Shown: positions 55,104 to 62,458 of the stretch, in pieces | Position numbering within the stretch: the stretch's first letter is position 1 | How the letters are laid out: every line of letters begins with the position of its first letter | DNA from: Bacteroidales bacterium | GTDB taxonomy: Bacteria > Bacteroidota > Bacteroidia > Bacteroidales > UBA932 | Assembly: GCA_017471965.1 (NCBI GenBank) | Contig: JAFURF010000070.1 | Location: 1 to 64,000 of the forward strand | DNA: 64,000 bases | Direction of reading: 5' to 3' | Notes under the pieces: model-generated | What the model was told of the DNA's origin: nothing | The model's database searches: none | What the model saw: only the letters and a program-made list of their open reading frames with translations | Program-made: the position numbers and the translations under genes

Positions 55104-55991
55104 TCATTCCGCAATGAAACAACGGGCGAGTCTGGCGGCAGATTCCGGTGGCAGGATGCCTGCAGAGGCAAGGCCGGAGACTGTCCGGGCAGACTTGGGA
55201 TTGTTGTCCCGGTAAAGGACTATAGCCTTCGCTGTCTCGTAGTTTCCGATATATGGATGGAGCCTCAGGGAGTCGGCCGGCAGAGTCCATAACGGGTATG
55301 GAGTCACATTTACTGAGTCAACAGTGACAAGGTCACTCAAGGCATCGAATTTCTCCTGATCGAACCTGTAGATATCCATCAGTTGCTCCTTGTACGAATA
55401 GCCGTGCAAGGCTTTTCTATGTTCCAGAATCTTCGTGGCAAACCACCCTCCGATGCCAGGAAGAGCGTCAAATGATGCGGAATCCGCGGTATTAAGGTCC
55501 ACCAGAGGGATGTCTATGAAGGGTTCCAGCCTCCGGTAGACGCTGTCGGCGACCACGAATGATTTCGCAAAATCCTCCTTTCTTCGGAAACGTCCGCCCT
55601 TCCTGCGGTAGTTGTCGATTGACTCCGCCTGCTTTATCGAGAAGCCCAGACGGCAAAGGTCATCTACGGAAACAGTATTGGGATCGAACCTGAAACTTTC
55701 GACCTTGGGACGCGGGGCTTTGCGCCGTACCGCTTCGGCACGGGAAGAATGCTCTGAATAATGTCTTTCCGTCTTCAGCACCTGCGGTGTGCCGGCACCT
55801 GAATGAGTTTCCGACGGCCTCTCAACATATACATAGACCGTGTCCGGTTCATCCCGTCCCGCAGCAATCTTCGTGACCGACGCATGATGGATGAACAATG
55901 CGGTCTGATACCCGATGACAAGGAAAACCAATGCCACCACACCCATGACAAAGGACTCCGACGGCCCTTCCTTCTTTTCTCTGACATTCAT
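55104..55991 (-). CDS. Membrane-anchored helix-hairpin-helix (ComEA-like) protein
   Basis: A 295-residue protein with one N-terminal membrane helix (about 14-34, VMGVVALVFLVIGYQTALFI), a low-complexity linker, and three helix-hairpin-helix-like units (FDPNTVSVDDLCRLGFS, DLNTADSASFDALPGIGGW and LHPYIGNYETAKAIV). This form is common in Bacteroidetes and resembles the DNA-binding ComEA of competence systems. DNA binding at the outer face of the inner membrane is inference. No other competence gene is nearby. Confidence 0.8.
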   Translation of the reverse strand: MNVREKKEGPSESFVMGVVALVFLVIGYQTALFIHHASVTKIAAGRDEPDTVYVYVERPSETHSGAGTPQVLKTERHYSEHSSRAEAVRRKAPRPKVESFRFDPNTVSVDDLCRLGFSIKQAESIDNYRRKGGRFRRKEDFAKSFVVADSVYRRLEPFIDIPLVDLNTADSASFDALPGIGGWFATKILEHRKALHGYSYKEQLMDIYRFDQEKFDALSDLVTVDSVNVTPYPLWTLPADSLRLHPYIGNYETAKAIVLYRDNNPKSARTVSGLASAGILPPESAARLARCFIAE

Positions 55992-56007
55992 ACCATTTCA
56001 AAATAAA

Positions 56008-56039
56008 GACAGATACCTGTCTGAAAACAAGTATCTGTC
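56008..56039 (-). terminator. Hairpin between rsmI and the helix-hairpin-helix gene
   Basis: A perfect 9-bp inverted repeat (56,008-56,016 with 56,031-56,039; GACAGATAC and GTATCTGTC), followed on the minus strand by TTTATTTTG. It would end transcripts coming from rsmI. Because the promoter at 56,059-56,066 lies before it, it may also fall within the leader of the helix-hairpin-helix gene. Confidence 0.6.
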
Positions 56040-56058
56040 GTAAGGTCATGTCCTTTTG

Positions 56059-56090
56059 CAAAGGTATGAGTCTGACTCGGAAAATCAAGA
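56059..56090 (-). promoter_or_regulatory. Promoter of the helix-hairpin-helix gene
   Basis: On the minus strand, TACCTTTG (56,066-56,059) matches TAnnTTTG exactly and a TTG lies 19 bp before it (about 56,088). It would start transcription at about 56,052, giving a leader of about 60 nt that contains the hairpin at 56,008-56,039. The -33 part overlaps the end of rsmI. Confidence 0.55.
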
Positions 56091-56825
56091 ATTTTCTTCT
56101 TCGTCAGTGAAAGTTTTTCCGTTTTTATATGTTTTTTTCTTTTTTTTAGTCTCTTCCGCACCGGCGACGACGATGACTATCTCCCCTTTCGGCTCGTGTT
56201 CACGGTACCATGCCGCCACTTCCGTCAATGTACCTCGCCTGTGTTCCTCGAACTTCTTAGAAATCTCACGCGCCACAGAACACTCCCTTTCCGGACCGAA
56301 GAATTCAGCAAACTGGTCCAAAGTCTTGACCAGACGATAAGGGGATTCGTAGAATATCATGGTACGCGTTTCCTCTGCGAGTTCGGTCAGACGGGTCTGG
56401 CGGCCTTTCTTCTGAGGCAGGAAACCCTCGAAGCAGAAACGGTCGCAAGGATAACCGGACGAAACAAGGGCAGGCACAAAGGCAGTAGCACCAGGCAGTG
56501 TCTGAACTTCAATCCCTTCCTGCACACATGTACGCACCAGAAGGAAGCCTGGATCTGAAATTCCAGGGGTACCTGCATCACTGATAAGAGCCACATTGAG
56601 CCCGGATAGTATCCGTTCCTTGATCATCGATGCGGTCTTGTGCTCATTGAACTTGTGATGGGACTCCAGACGTCCCTTTATTTCATAATGCTTCAGAAGT
56701 ACAGAACTGGTCCTGGTATCTTCAGCCAGAATGAGGTCAGCCTCCTTCAGGATACGGATAGCCCTGAAAGTCATGTCTTCCAGATTGCCGACCGGCGTCG
56801 GTACTATATACAGGATACCCGCCAT
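56085..56825 (-). CDS. rsmI: RsmI, 16S rRNA (cytidine-1402-2'-O)-methyltransferase
   Basis: A 246-residue tetrapyrrole-methylase-fold enzyme. The N-terminus LYIVPTPVGNLEDMTFRAI is the signature of RsmI, followed by ILAEDTRTSSVLLKHY and ALISDAGTPGISDPG. It 2'-O-methylates C1402 in the decoding centre of 16S rRNA. The last ~15 residues are a basic then acidic tail (KKKKKTYKNGKTFTDEEENS). The start is 1 bp beyond the stop of the acidic repeat protein gene, so the two are cotranscribed. Confidence 0.93.
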   Translation of the reverse strand: MAGILYIVPTPVGNLEDMTFRAIRILKEADLILAEDTRTSSVLLKHYEIKGRLESHHKFNEHKTASMIKERILSGLNVALISDAGTPGISDPGFLLVRTCVQEGIEVQTLPGATAFVPALVSSGYPCDRFCFEGFLPQKKGRQTRLTELAEETRTMIFYESPYRLVKTLDQFAEFFGPERECSVAREISKKFEEHRRGTLTEVAAWYREHEPKGEIVIVVAGAEETKKKKKTYKNGKTFTDEEENS

Positions 56826-56826
56826 A

Positions 56827-57627
56827 TCACCTTATTCTGCGACGTACGGCCATCATGAAACGGTAAACCACATCGGAATCCAGATCCCAATCCGGATGTT
56901 CGGTGACTGCCAACTGCACCACCTCGTCCAATGAGGTCATCTGATTGATTCTGGTCAGAGCATCCTGAAAGGCCATAGGATCTTCGTTGAAGAGATAGTT
57001 TATGAAGAATATCCTGTCATTCAATGAGATGGCACTGCGTATATCCTTCACCGGCGTACCCGGCATATCATTCCTCCAGGCCTGCTTTGCGGTCATGGCA
57101 TCTATGACGGTCTGCTTTGGAGCAGGCACAGGCTCCACAACAGGCACAGGTACAGTTTCAGGTTCAGCCTCCAATATCAGTTCAGGCTCTGGCTCCGGTT
57201 CAGGTTCAGGCTCCGGCTCGGGTTCCGATTCCGGTTCTTCTGCAAACGGAAGGTCGTCATCGTCGATTACCTCATCGACAGATACTTCTTCTACCGGTAC
57301 GACTACTTCCGGTTCCGTAGCAGGTACATCAATCACCGGAATATCCAAAACCACCGGTTCCTCTTCAACAGATTCCTCTTCAACAGGTTCCTCGACTACA
57401 GGTCCTTCACTCACAGGCTCTTCCACCACCGGTCCATCTTCGGCAGGAAGGTCGAAGTCAGGTGCCACAAAATCAATATCCAGGTCTATAGGCACCATGT
57501 CAATCTCCTGAGGATCAAACTCCTGCTGCAGTTCTGCCATCTTGGCATCAAGCATTTCCAACTGGCGTCTGATAGAAGACATCATGGACTTTATTTCCGA
57601 TAAAATCTGCTGCTCTCTATTTTCCAT
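56827..57627 (-). CDS. Acidic Pro-Glu-repeat protein of unknown function
   Basis: A 266-residue protein with three parts. A short N-terminal coiled coil (about 4-38, [19 protein letters not shown]) is followed by a very acidic, Pro/Val/Glu-rich middle (about 40-170) with a pure EPEPEP tract. The C-terminal domain (about 185-266) is compact and conserved-looking: [31 protein letters not shown] and [16 protein letters not shown] do not know a function. The C-terminal domain recurs, as far as I recall, in other Bacteroidetes next to tdk or rsmI. The six-base tandem repeats in the middle could change length between strains. The divergent gene is tdk, 49 bp between starts. Confidence 0.7.
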   Translation of the reverse strand: MENREQQILSEIKSMMSSIRRQLEMLDAKMAELQQEFDPQEIDMVPIDLDIDFVAPDFDLPAEDGPVVEEPVSEGPVVEEPVEEESVEEEPVVLDIPVIDVPATEPEVVVPVEEVSVDEVIDDDDLPFAEEPESEPEPEPEPEPEPEPELILEAEPETVPVPVVEPVPAPKQTVIDAMTAKQAWRNDMPGTPVKDIRSAISLNDRIFFINYLFNEDPMAFQDALTRINQMTSLDEVVQLAVTEHPDWDLDSDVVYRFMMAVRRRIR

Positions 57628-57642
57628 AAAGCAATATTTGTC

Positions 57643-57650
57643 TATATTTG
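57643..57650 (+). promoter_or_regulatory. -7 element of the tdk promoter
   Basis: TATATTTG matches TAnnTTTG exactly, 26 bp before the tdk ATG at 57,677. An upstream start at 57,542 would place the promoter inside the gene, so this site supports the ATG at 57,677. Confidence 0.55.
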
Positions 57651-57676
57651 CGGTTCAATCGTACAAAATTAAGGAA

Positions 57677-58252
57677 ATGTTTTTAGAAAGTGCAAAAAAA
57701 GCAGGTTCAATTGAAGTAATCTGCGGATCAATGTTTTCAGGAAAGACAGAAGAACTCATCAGAAGGATGAAAAGGGCTCAGTTTGCAAAGCAGAAAGTGG
57801 AGATCTACAAGCCTTGCATCGATGTGAGATATTCGGAAGACGAGGTCGTTTCGCACGATTCGCACAGCATTCCTTCCACACCGATAGAATCCCCTGCAAG
57901 CATGCTGCTTCTTTCAAGCGAAGTGGAGGTTGTCGGCATTGACGAGGCACAGTTCTTTGATGATACGATTGTTGAAGTAGTCCAGACACTGGCCAACAGA
58001 GGCGTCAGGGTGATTATCGCAGGTCTTGACACAGACTTCTTGGGCAAGCCTTTCGGTCCGATGCCTGCGCTTATGGCTGTCGCAGAAGACATCCAGAAGG
58101 TACACGCGATCTGCGTGAAATGCGGAAGCCCGGCAAATCATTCGCACAGGCTTTCAGCCAGCGACCAACTCGTTGTTCTTGGAGAAAAAGACATCTACGA
58201 ACCTCTGTGCCGCCACTGCTACAACGCAGCGATGCAGACAGAGAAACAGTAA
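57677..58252 (+). CDS. tdk: Thymidine kinase
   Basis: I choose ATG at 57,677 (191 residues); the longer frame from 57,542 has no family support and overlaps the divergent gene. It is a type II (TK1-like) kinase with Walker [12 protein letters not shown], the lasso region, [12 protein letters not shown] with the catalytic-type Glu, and two zinc-binding Cys pairs (CVKCG and CRHC). It phosphorylates thymidine for salvage. The gene has its own promoter and is convergent with the YkvA-type gene (7 bp between the stops). Confidence 0.95.
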   Translation: MFLESAKKAGSIEVICGSMFSGKTEELIRRMKRAQFAKQKVEIYKPCIDVRYSEDEVVSHDSHSIPSTPIESPASMLLLSSEVEVVGIDEAQFFDDTIVEVVQTLANRGVRVIIAGLDTDFLGKPFGPMPALMAVAEDIQKVHAICVKCGSPANHSHRLSASDQLVVLGEKDIYEPLCRHCYNAAMQTEKQ

Positions 58253-58259
58253 CAGAATA

Positions 58260-58646
58260 TCAGATTTCATCTACTTTTCCACAATCCTCCATACCGAACC
58301 AGGTATGGAGTTTTTGTCTTGCATTATGCTTCACAGCAGGAGTGACATTGTCATAGACAGCCTTGATGCATGCTGCCAAGGCTGCCATGTCATCAGTATA
58401 GCCTAAGGCAGGCAGAAGGTCAGGCATGAGGTCGAAAGGGAGGATGAAATAGCCCAATGTTCCTATTATCAACGCCTTATGGCGTTTTGGAGTATTCTTG
58501 TCCGCGAGAACATAATATAAGATAAGGACAAGATATACAGCCTTGGCACCGGCCTTCCTGAAAGTCTTCCCTATCTTGGACAGAAGCCTTGAATCTGAAT
58601 AATGCTTCTGATACTTCTCAATATTTCTCGGGACCAGAGGATTCAT
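58260..58646 (-). CDS. YkvA-family (DUF1232) membrane protein
   Basis: A 128-residue protein of the YkvA/DUF1232 family. The core is the membrane segment AVYLVLILYYVL, then LIIGTLGYFILPFDLMPDLLPALGYTDDMAAL, whose FDLMPDLLP centre is the family signature. The role of the family is unknown. It is 2 bp downstream of the small basic protein gene and likely in one operon with it. Confidence 0.85.
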   Translation of the reverse strand: MNPLVPRNIEKYQKHYSDSRLLSKIGKTFRKAGAKAVYLVLILYYVLADKNTPKRHKALIIGTLGYFILPFDLMPDLLPALGYTDDMAALAACIKAVYDNVTPAVKHNARQKLHTWFGMEDCGKVDEI

Positions 58647-58648
58647 GT

Positions 58649-58885
58649 TCAGAACAATGTAGGGTGATTGTCATCGAGTTCGGAAAGGACCTTTTCCATG
58701 ATGGCCTTTCTGAAAAGGGCAGCCTTGGCATCGACTCTGAACTTCTCACAATATTGAGAGATTGCAGCCATCTCACTGTCATTCAGATAGATGACCTGCC
58801 TGTGCTTGCGCACAAGGGATGCCTTCTGCTTTTTCAGATATTCAGGATCTATGCCTGATGTGTTATTTTTCTTCTTCCTGGCCAC
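58649..58885 (-). CDS. Small basic conserved protein of unknown function
   Basis: I choose a GTG start at 58,885 (78 residues, beginning MARKKKNNTSG). An ATG at 58,972 would lie upstream of the promoter element TAACTTTG (58,926-58,919). The protein has a Lys-rich N-terminus and a helical C-terminal part (QVIYLNDSEMAAISQYCEKF, then AALFRKAIMEKVL). The strand followed by two helices is like a ribbon-helix-helix DNA-binding protein, but this is inference. Its stop is 2 bp before the YkvA-type gene. Confidence 0.6.
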   Translation of the reverse strand: MARKKKNNTSGIDPEYLKKQKASLVRKHRQVIYLNDSEMAAISQYCEKFRVDAKAALFRKAIMEKVLSELDDNHPTLF

Positions 58886-58918
58886 GTGAAAAGTGATTCC
58901 TTTGATTAACTTTTCGAC

Positions 58919-58926
58919 AAAGTTAG
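58919..58926 (-). promoter_or_regulatory. -7 element for the small basic protein gene
   Basis: On the minus strand TAACTTTG matches TAnnTTTG. It lies 33 bp upstream of the GTG start at 58,885 and is divergent from the plus-strand element at 58,949-58,956. Confidence 0.5.
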
Positions 58927-58948
58927 CATTTTTATTACATATTATTGT

Positions 58949-58956
58949 TATCTTTG
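58949..58956 (+). promoter_or_regulatory. -7 element for the arginine operon
   Basis: TATCTTTG matches TAnnTTTG exactly and is 188 bp upstream of the acetyltransferase start at 59,145. The resulting leader of about 180 nt (58,965-59,144) contains GGAGGG / CCCTCC and CCCTC / GAGGG hairpins and a 15-codon open frame at 58,965-59,012. No ArgR-type box is evident. Confidence 0.5.
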
Positions 58957-59144
58957 CATCTATTATGAACAAAAAGGGATATAATATATTTGTCAGTTTT
59001 GTCCGACTTTAGGAGGGGCTCTCGAAGCAATTCCCTCCCAATTGCAATTGACAATCTCGGTTTGTCTTGCCGTTAGGATCCCTATCGACTTCCCTCTCAG
59101 AGGGCAATCCGCAATACTTAACAAATCAATCGAATTAGACATCC

Positions 59145-59765
59145 ATGCACATAGATGTATTGGTGGCTGATGCAAGCCACGCAATGTACGCAGATGAAAT
59201 CTGCGAGGAAATCCTTATTTCCGCGAGGGAAAGAGGAACAGGTATAGCAAGAAGAACACCCGAATATATCACTGACAAGATGCTTGCAGGAAAGGCTGTC
59301 ATCGCCATTTCCGAAGACGGCAGATTCGCAGGATTCTCTTACATAGAGACCTGGGGTGGAAAGGAGTATGTCGCAAACTCAGGACTCATAGTTGCTCACG
59401 ACTTCCGCGGTCTGGGTCTTGCGATGAGGATAAAGAGACGCATCTTTGAACTCTCGAGAGAGAAATTCCCGAATGCAAAGATATTCAGCATCACCACGGG
59501 AGCAGCAGTCATGAAGATGAACTACGAACTCGGATTCAGACCTGTCACCTTCGCTGCCCTTACTGACGATCCGGAATTCTGGAAAGGTTGCCAGGGATGC
59601 AGGAACTACCAGATCCTCGAAGCAAATGACCACAGGCTCTGCCTCTGTACTGGCCTTCTTTATGATCCGAAGGAGCACATCGAGGTCCTCAATCCGGCCC
59701 ATCCGGAAATCCCGAACCTGAAGGACGGGGAACAGAAATCAATGAATAATGATAAAAACATATAA
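59145..59765 (+). CDS. GNAT N-acyltransferase of the arginine cluster
   Basis: A 206-residue GNAT enzyme. The acyl-CoA binding motif A is LIVAHDFRGLGLAMRIKRR (Arg/Gly-rich loop), followed by KIFSITTGAAVMKMNYELGF. It starts the arg operon, 4 bp before argG. In Bacteroides-type bacteria this gene is thought to supply the first step (acylation of glutamate) in place of classical ArgA. Since the carbamoyltransferase of this cluster is of the succinyl type, the donor may be succinyl-CoA; that is inference. A Cys-rich stretch (GCQGCRNYQI, RLCLCTG) near residue 150-175 is unusual for GNAT proteins. Confidence 0.75.
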   Translation: MHIDVLVADASHAMYADEICEEILISARERGTGIARRTPEYITDKMLAGKAVIAISEDGRFAGFSYIETWGGKEYVANSGLIVAHDFRGLGLAMRIKRRIFELSREKFPNAKIFSITTGAAVMKMNYELGFRPVTFAALTDDPEFWKGCQGCRNYQILEANDHRLCLCTGLLYDPKEHIEVLNPAHPEIPNLKDGEQKSMNNDKNI

Positions 59766-59769
59766 CATA

Positions 59770-60960
59770 ATGAACAACAAGGTAGTACTCGCCTTCAGCG
59801 GCGGTCTGGACACATCCTTCTGTGTCCCATATCTCAAGGAAAAAGGTTATGAAGTCCATACTGTGATGGTCAATACCGGCGGCTTTTCAGCAGAGGAGGA
59901 AAAGACCATTGAGAAACGTGCCATGACACTCGGTGCGGCATCACATACGAATGTGAATGCTGTAGACACATACTACAGCAAAGGAATAAAGTATCTCATC
60001 TACGGCAACATCCTGAAGAATGCCACATATCCACTATCAGTCAGTTCAGAGAGGGTCTTCCAGGCTCTGGAGGTTCTGAATCATGTAAAGAGGATAGGTG
60101 CAGGAGCAGTGGCTCATGGAAGTACAGGAGCGGGCAACGACCGGGTCCGTTTCGACATCGTCTTCGAGATTCTGGCACCTGAAGTCGAGATCATCGCCCC
60201 TGTCCGTGACGAAGGATTCACCCGTCAGTTCGAGATCGATTTCCTCCAGAAACATGGTTTTGACTTCTCGTGGGAAAAGGCCAAATACTCTATAAATCAA
60301 GGACTTTGGGGCACCAGCATCGGAGGCGTGGAGACTCTTTCATCTGACGGATACCTCCCTGAAGAAGCATATCCGACAAAGGTGACCAAGAGCGAACCAG
60401 AACATATAAAGATAGGCTTCCGCAAAGGTGAGCCTGTGTCATTCAACGGCGTGGAGATGAGTCCGGTCGATGTGATCAAGGCCGTCCGCGACGCAGCGGG
60501 TCCTTTCGGAATCGGTCGCGACATCCATATCGGAGATACCATCATCGGCATCAAGGGACGTGTAGGTTTTGAAGCCGCGGCTCCTCTGATTCTGGTCAAG
60601 GCACACCATCTTCTCGAGAAGCATACCTTGACAAAAGGCCAGTTGTACTGGAAGGACCAGATTGCCTGCTGGTACGGCCAGCAGATGCACGAGGCGATGT
60701 ACCTGGACCCTGTCTGCAGGGATATGGAGGCAATGATGGACAGTATCGAACAGCATGTGACAGGAGAGGTGGAAGTGGCATTGATGCCTTATCATTTCTC
60801 TGTTCTGGGATGCACCAGTGAGCATGACCTGATGAGTTCGAAATTCGGTGCATACGGTGAGGTCAACAAGTCATATACCGGTCGCGATGTCGTGGGATTC
60901 ACCAAGGTGATAGCCAATCCTTTGAAGATATATTATTCTGTAAATTCTGAAGTAAAATAG
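59770..60960 (+). CDS. argG: Argininosuccinate synthase
   Basis: I choose ATG at 59,770 (396 residues), because the longer frame overlaps the previous stop. The ATP-pyrophosphatase P-loop is AFSGGLDTS at the N-terminus, and the AHGSTGAGNDRVRFD segment binds citrulline and aspartate. It condenses citrulline with aspartate in the seventh step of arginine synthesis. The gene sits in the operon between the GNAT gene and argC. It is followed by a hairpin element (60,965-61,075). Confidence 0.95.
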   Translation: MNNKVVLAFSGGLDTSFCVPYLKEKGYEVHTVMVNTGGFSAEEEKTIEKRAMTLGAASHTNVNAVDTYYSKGIKYLIYGNILKNATYPLSVSSERVFQALEVLNHVKRIGAGAVAHGSTGAGNDRVRFDIVFEILAPEVEIIAPVRDEGFTRQFEIDFLQKHGFDFSWEKAKYSINQGLWGTSIGGVETLSSDGYLPEEAYPTKVTKSEPEHIKIGFRKGEPVSFNGVEMSPVDVIKAVRDAAGPFGIGRDIHIGDTIIGIKGRVGFEAAAPLILVKAHHLLEKHTLTKGQLYWKDQIACWYGQQMHEAMYLDPVCRDMEAMMDSIEQHVTGEVEVALMPYHFSVLGCTSEHDLMSSKFGAYGEVNKSYTGRDVVGFTKVIANPLKIYYSVNSEVK

Positions 60961-60964
60961 TCAT

Positions 60965-61075
60965 TATTGCAGGGTGAGGGTGGAAAAACTAAATCCCTCC
61001 CACTCCTACGGAGCGGGCCCCTCCCGTTCACAAGGCCACGGGCGGCCATGGTTTTTCCACCCTCACCCTGCAATA
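60965..61075. repeat. Long-hairpin intergenic element between argG and argC (copy A)
   Basis: Two perfect 25-bp inverted arms (60,965-60,989 and 61,051-61,075) enclose a 61-nt GC-rich loop. The core at 60,994-61,026 matches copies B (62,170-62,202) and C (153-184, reverse). Its central hairpin is CTCC-TAC-GGAG, and GGCC/GGCC palindromes follow. The outer arms share almost nothing with copy B apart from a GAAAAAC-like end. The full inverted repeat would form a strong cruciform or RNA hairpin in the operon mRNA. Confidence 0.85.
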
Positions 61076-61096
61076 GTTACCAGAACTAATTTGATT

Positions 61097-62131
61097 ATGG
61101 ATAAAAAGATCAGTGTGGCGATTGCCGGAGGTACAGGATATACGGGAGGAGAACTTTTCAGGATCCTTCTGAACCATCCGGATGTGGAGATTGTGGCGGC
61201 GACCACGACTTCTTCAGAGGGCACGCCTGTGGCATCTGTCCATCGGGACCTCATCGGCGAGACAGACCTATGTTTCGGCAAGGAACTGAACGACCCGGAT
61301 GTGATATTCCTATGTCTCGGACATGGGATCTCACGTCAGTTCGTGGATACTCATGAGATAAAGCCGGAATGTCGGATCATCGACCTTGGGAATGATTTCC
61401 GTCTGGACGGGGATTATGCGGGAAGACATTTCGTATATGGACTTTGTGAGAGTGCGCGCGAGGATGTGAAAGCGGCTCACAATGTAGCGAATCCGGGATG
61501 TTTCGCTACTGCCATCCAACTTGCGGTCCTTCCTTTAGCATCGGCAGGCCTGATCAATGACGAGATACATGTGACTGCTATCACGGGCTCGACCGGTGCG
61601 GGCAAGAAGCCTGTAGAGACGACTCATTTCAGTTATCGCAGTGACAATATTTCGATATACAAACTGTTTGCTCATCAGCACCTTGCGGAGATCAGGCAGA
61701 ATCTTGCGAGGGTGCTGGAGCATGCCAATTCCATCAATCAGACAGACCAATCATCACACGCGAGCAATGTAACGGCAGAACCAAAGGTGAATTTTGTGCC
61801 GCTTAGGGGGGATTTTGCGAGGGGAATATTTGCCAGTGTGTATACCAGGGCGGTCGAGGGAATGACTGAGGCAGATTATCGCAGGCTTTATGAAGGGTAT
61901 TACGCGGAGTCTCCGTTTGTATTCCATAGCGATGAGGGGATTTCGATGAAGGAGGTCGTGAATACGAACAAGGCTCTGGTACATGTGGAACTGCATGACG
62001 GGTATGTCCATATCGCGTCATGCATAGACAACCTGGTGAAGGGTGCTGCGGGACAGGCGGTGCAGAACATGAACCTTATGTTCGGACTGCCGGAAGACAC
62101 CGGCCTTCGCCTCAAACCATCTGCTTTTTAG
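61097..62131 (+). CDS. argC: N-acetyl- (or N-succinyl-) gamma-glutamyl-phosphate reductase
   Basis: I choose ATG at 61,097 (344 residues, MDKKISVAIAGG). The longer frame from 60,974 only translates the hairpin element. The NADP-binding motif is AGGTGYTGGELFRIL, and the active-site Cys lies in the segment NVANPGCFATAIQ. It reduces the acylated glutamyl phosphate to the semialdehyde, the third step of arginine synthesis. Whether the acyl group is acetyl or succinyl depends on the pathway; this cluster points to succinyl. Confidence 0.93.
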   Translation: MDKKISVAIAGGTGYTGGELFRILLNHPDVEIVAATTTSSEGTPVASVHRDLIGETDLCFGKELNDPDVIFLCLGHGISRQFVDTHEIKPECRIIDLGNDFRLDGDYAGRHFVYGLCESAREDVKAAHNVANPGCFATAIQLAVLPLASAGLINDEIHVTAITGSTGAGKKPVETTHFSYRSDNISIYKLFAHQHLAEIRQNLARVLEHANSINQTDQSSHASNVTAEPKVNFVPLRGDFARGIFASVYTRAVEGMTEADYRRLYEGYYAESPFVFHSDEGISMKEVVNTNKALVHVELHDGYVHIASCIDNLVKGAAGQAVQNMNLMFGLPEDTGLRLKPSAF

Positions 62132-62140
62132 GTAGTCCGG

Positions 62141-62252
62141 TATCAGCGGGAGGTGGCTTGAAAACTGAATCCCTCCCACTGCTTCGCAGCGGGCCCCTCC
62201 CGCTCACGAGGGCTGCGGGCGGCCACGGTTTTCAAATCACCTCCCGCTGATA
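62141..62252. repeat. Long-hairpin intergenic element between argC and argD (copy B)
   Basis: Arms of 25 nt (62,141-62,165 and 62,228-62,252) pair except for one G-T and one C-A position. The 62-nt loop contains the core at 62,170-62,202 with the central hairpin CTGC-TTC-GCAG. Copy A has CTCC-TAC-GGAG at the same place, so both sides changed and pairing was kept. Confidence 0.85.
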
Positions 62253-62300
62253 CACCAAAGGACAAAGGCAGAATCCATTCAGGCGAAGAACTTTGATCTG

Positions 62301-62409
62301 CACTGTGACGAGTTTCGGGACTCTGGCGTCACAGTAGTGGTCAAAAGCATTCCTTTTTAACGATTTATGGCATCACTGTGACGAGTTCTGACGATTTCGC
62401 GACACAGTG
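62301..62409. repeat. Paired hairpins with a repeated CACTGTGACGAGTT motif before argD
   Basis: CACTGTGACGAGTT occurs at 62,301-62,314 and 62,374-62,387. Each copy starts a hairpin: ACTGTGAC with GTCACAGT (62,302-62,309 / 62,328-62,335), and CACTGTG with CACAGTG (62,374-62,380 / 62,403-62,409). They lie 50-150 bp upstream of argD in the 327-bp spacer that also holds copy B. I see no start site or known riboswitch in this spacer. Confidence 0.7.
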
Positions 62410-62458
62410 CTGCAAAGTGAAATAAGAAACACGCCACATACCTGATTGATAGAAGATT

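Noticed and set aside
57002..57511. Plus-strand open frame rich in Gly and Ser, and similar frames at 1369-1833
   Set aside because: They are the antisense of Pro/Glu-rich tethers in the acidic repeat protein and the CotH-like lipoprotein; the composition is a by-product of the repeats.
57542..57676. 45-codon N-terminal extension of thymidine kinase
   Set aside because: It overlaps the start of the divergent gene and the promoter at 57,643-57,650; the family start fits the ATG at 57,677.
58965..59012. 15-codon leader peptide as a classical arginine attenuator
   Set aside because: It has a single Arg codon, no run of them, and would start at or very near the predicted transcription start.
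60974..61096. 41-codon N-terminal extension of ArgC
   Set aside because: It only translates the hairpin element between argG and argC; ArgC proteins begin at the MDKKISVAIAGG position.
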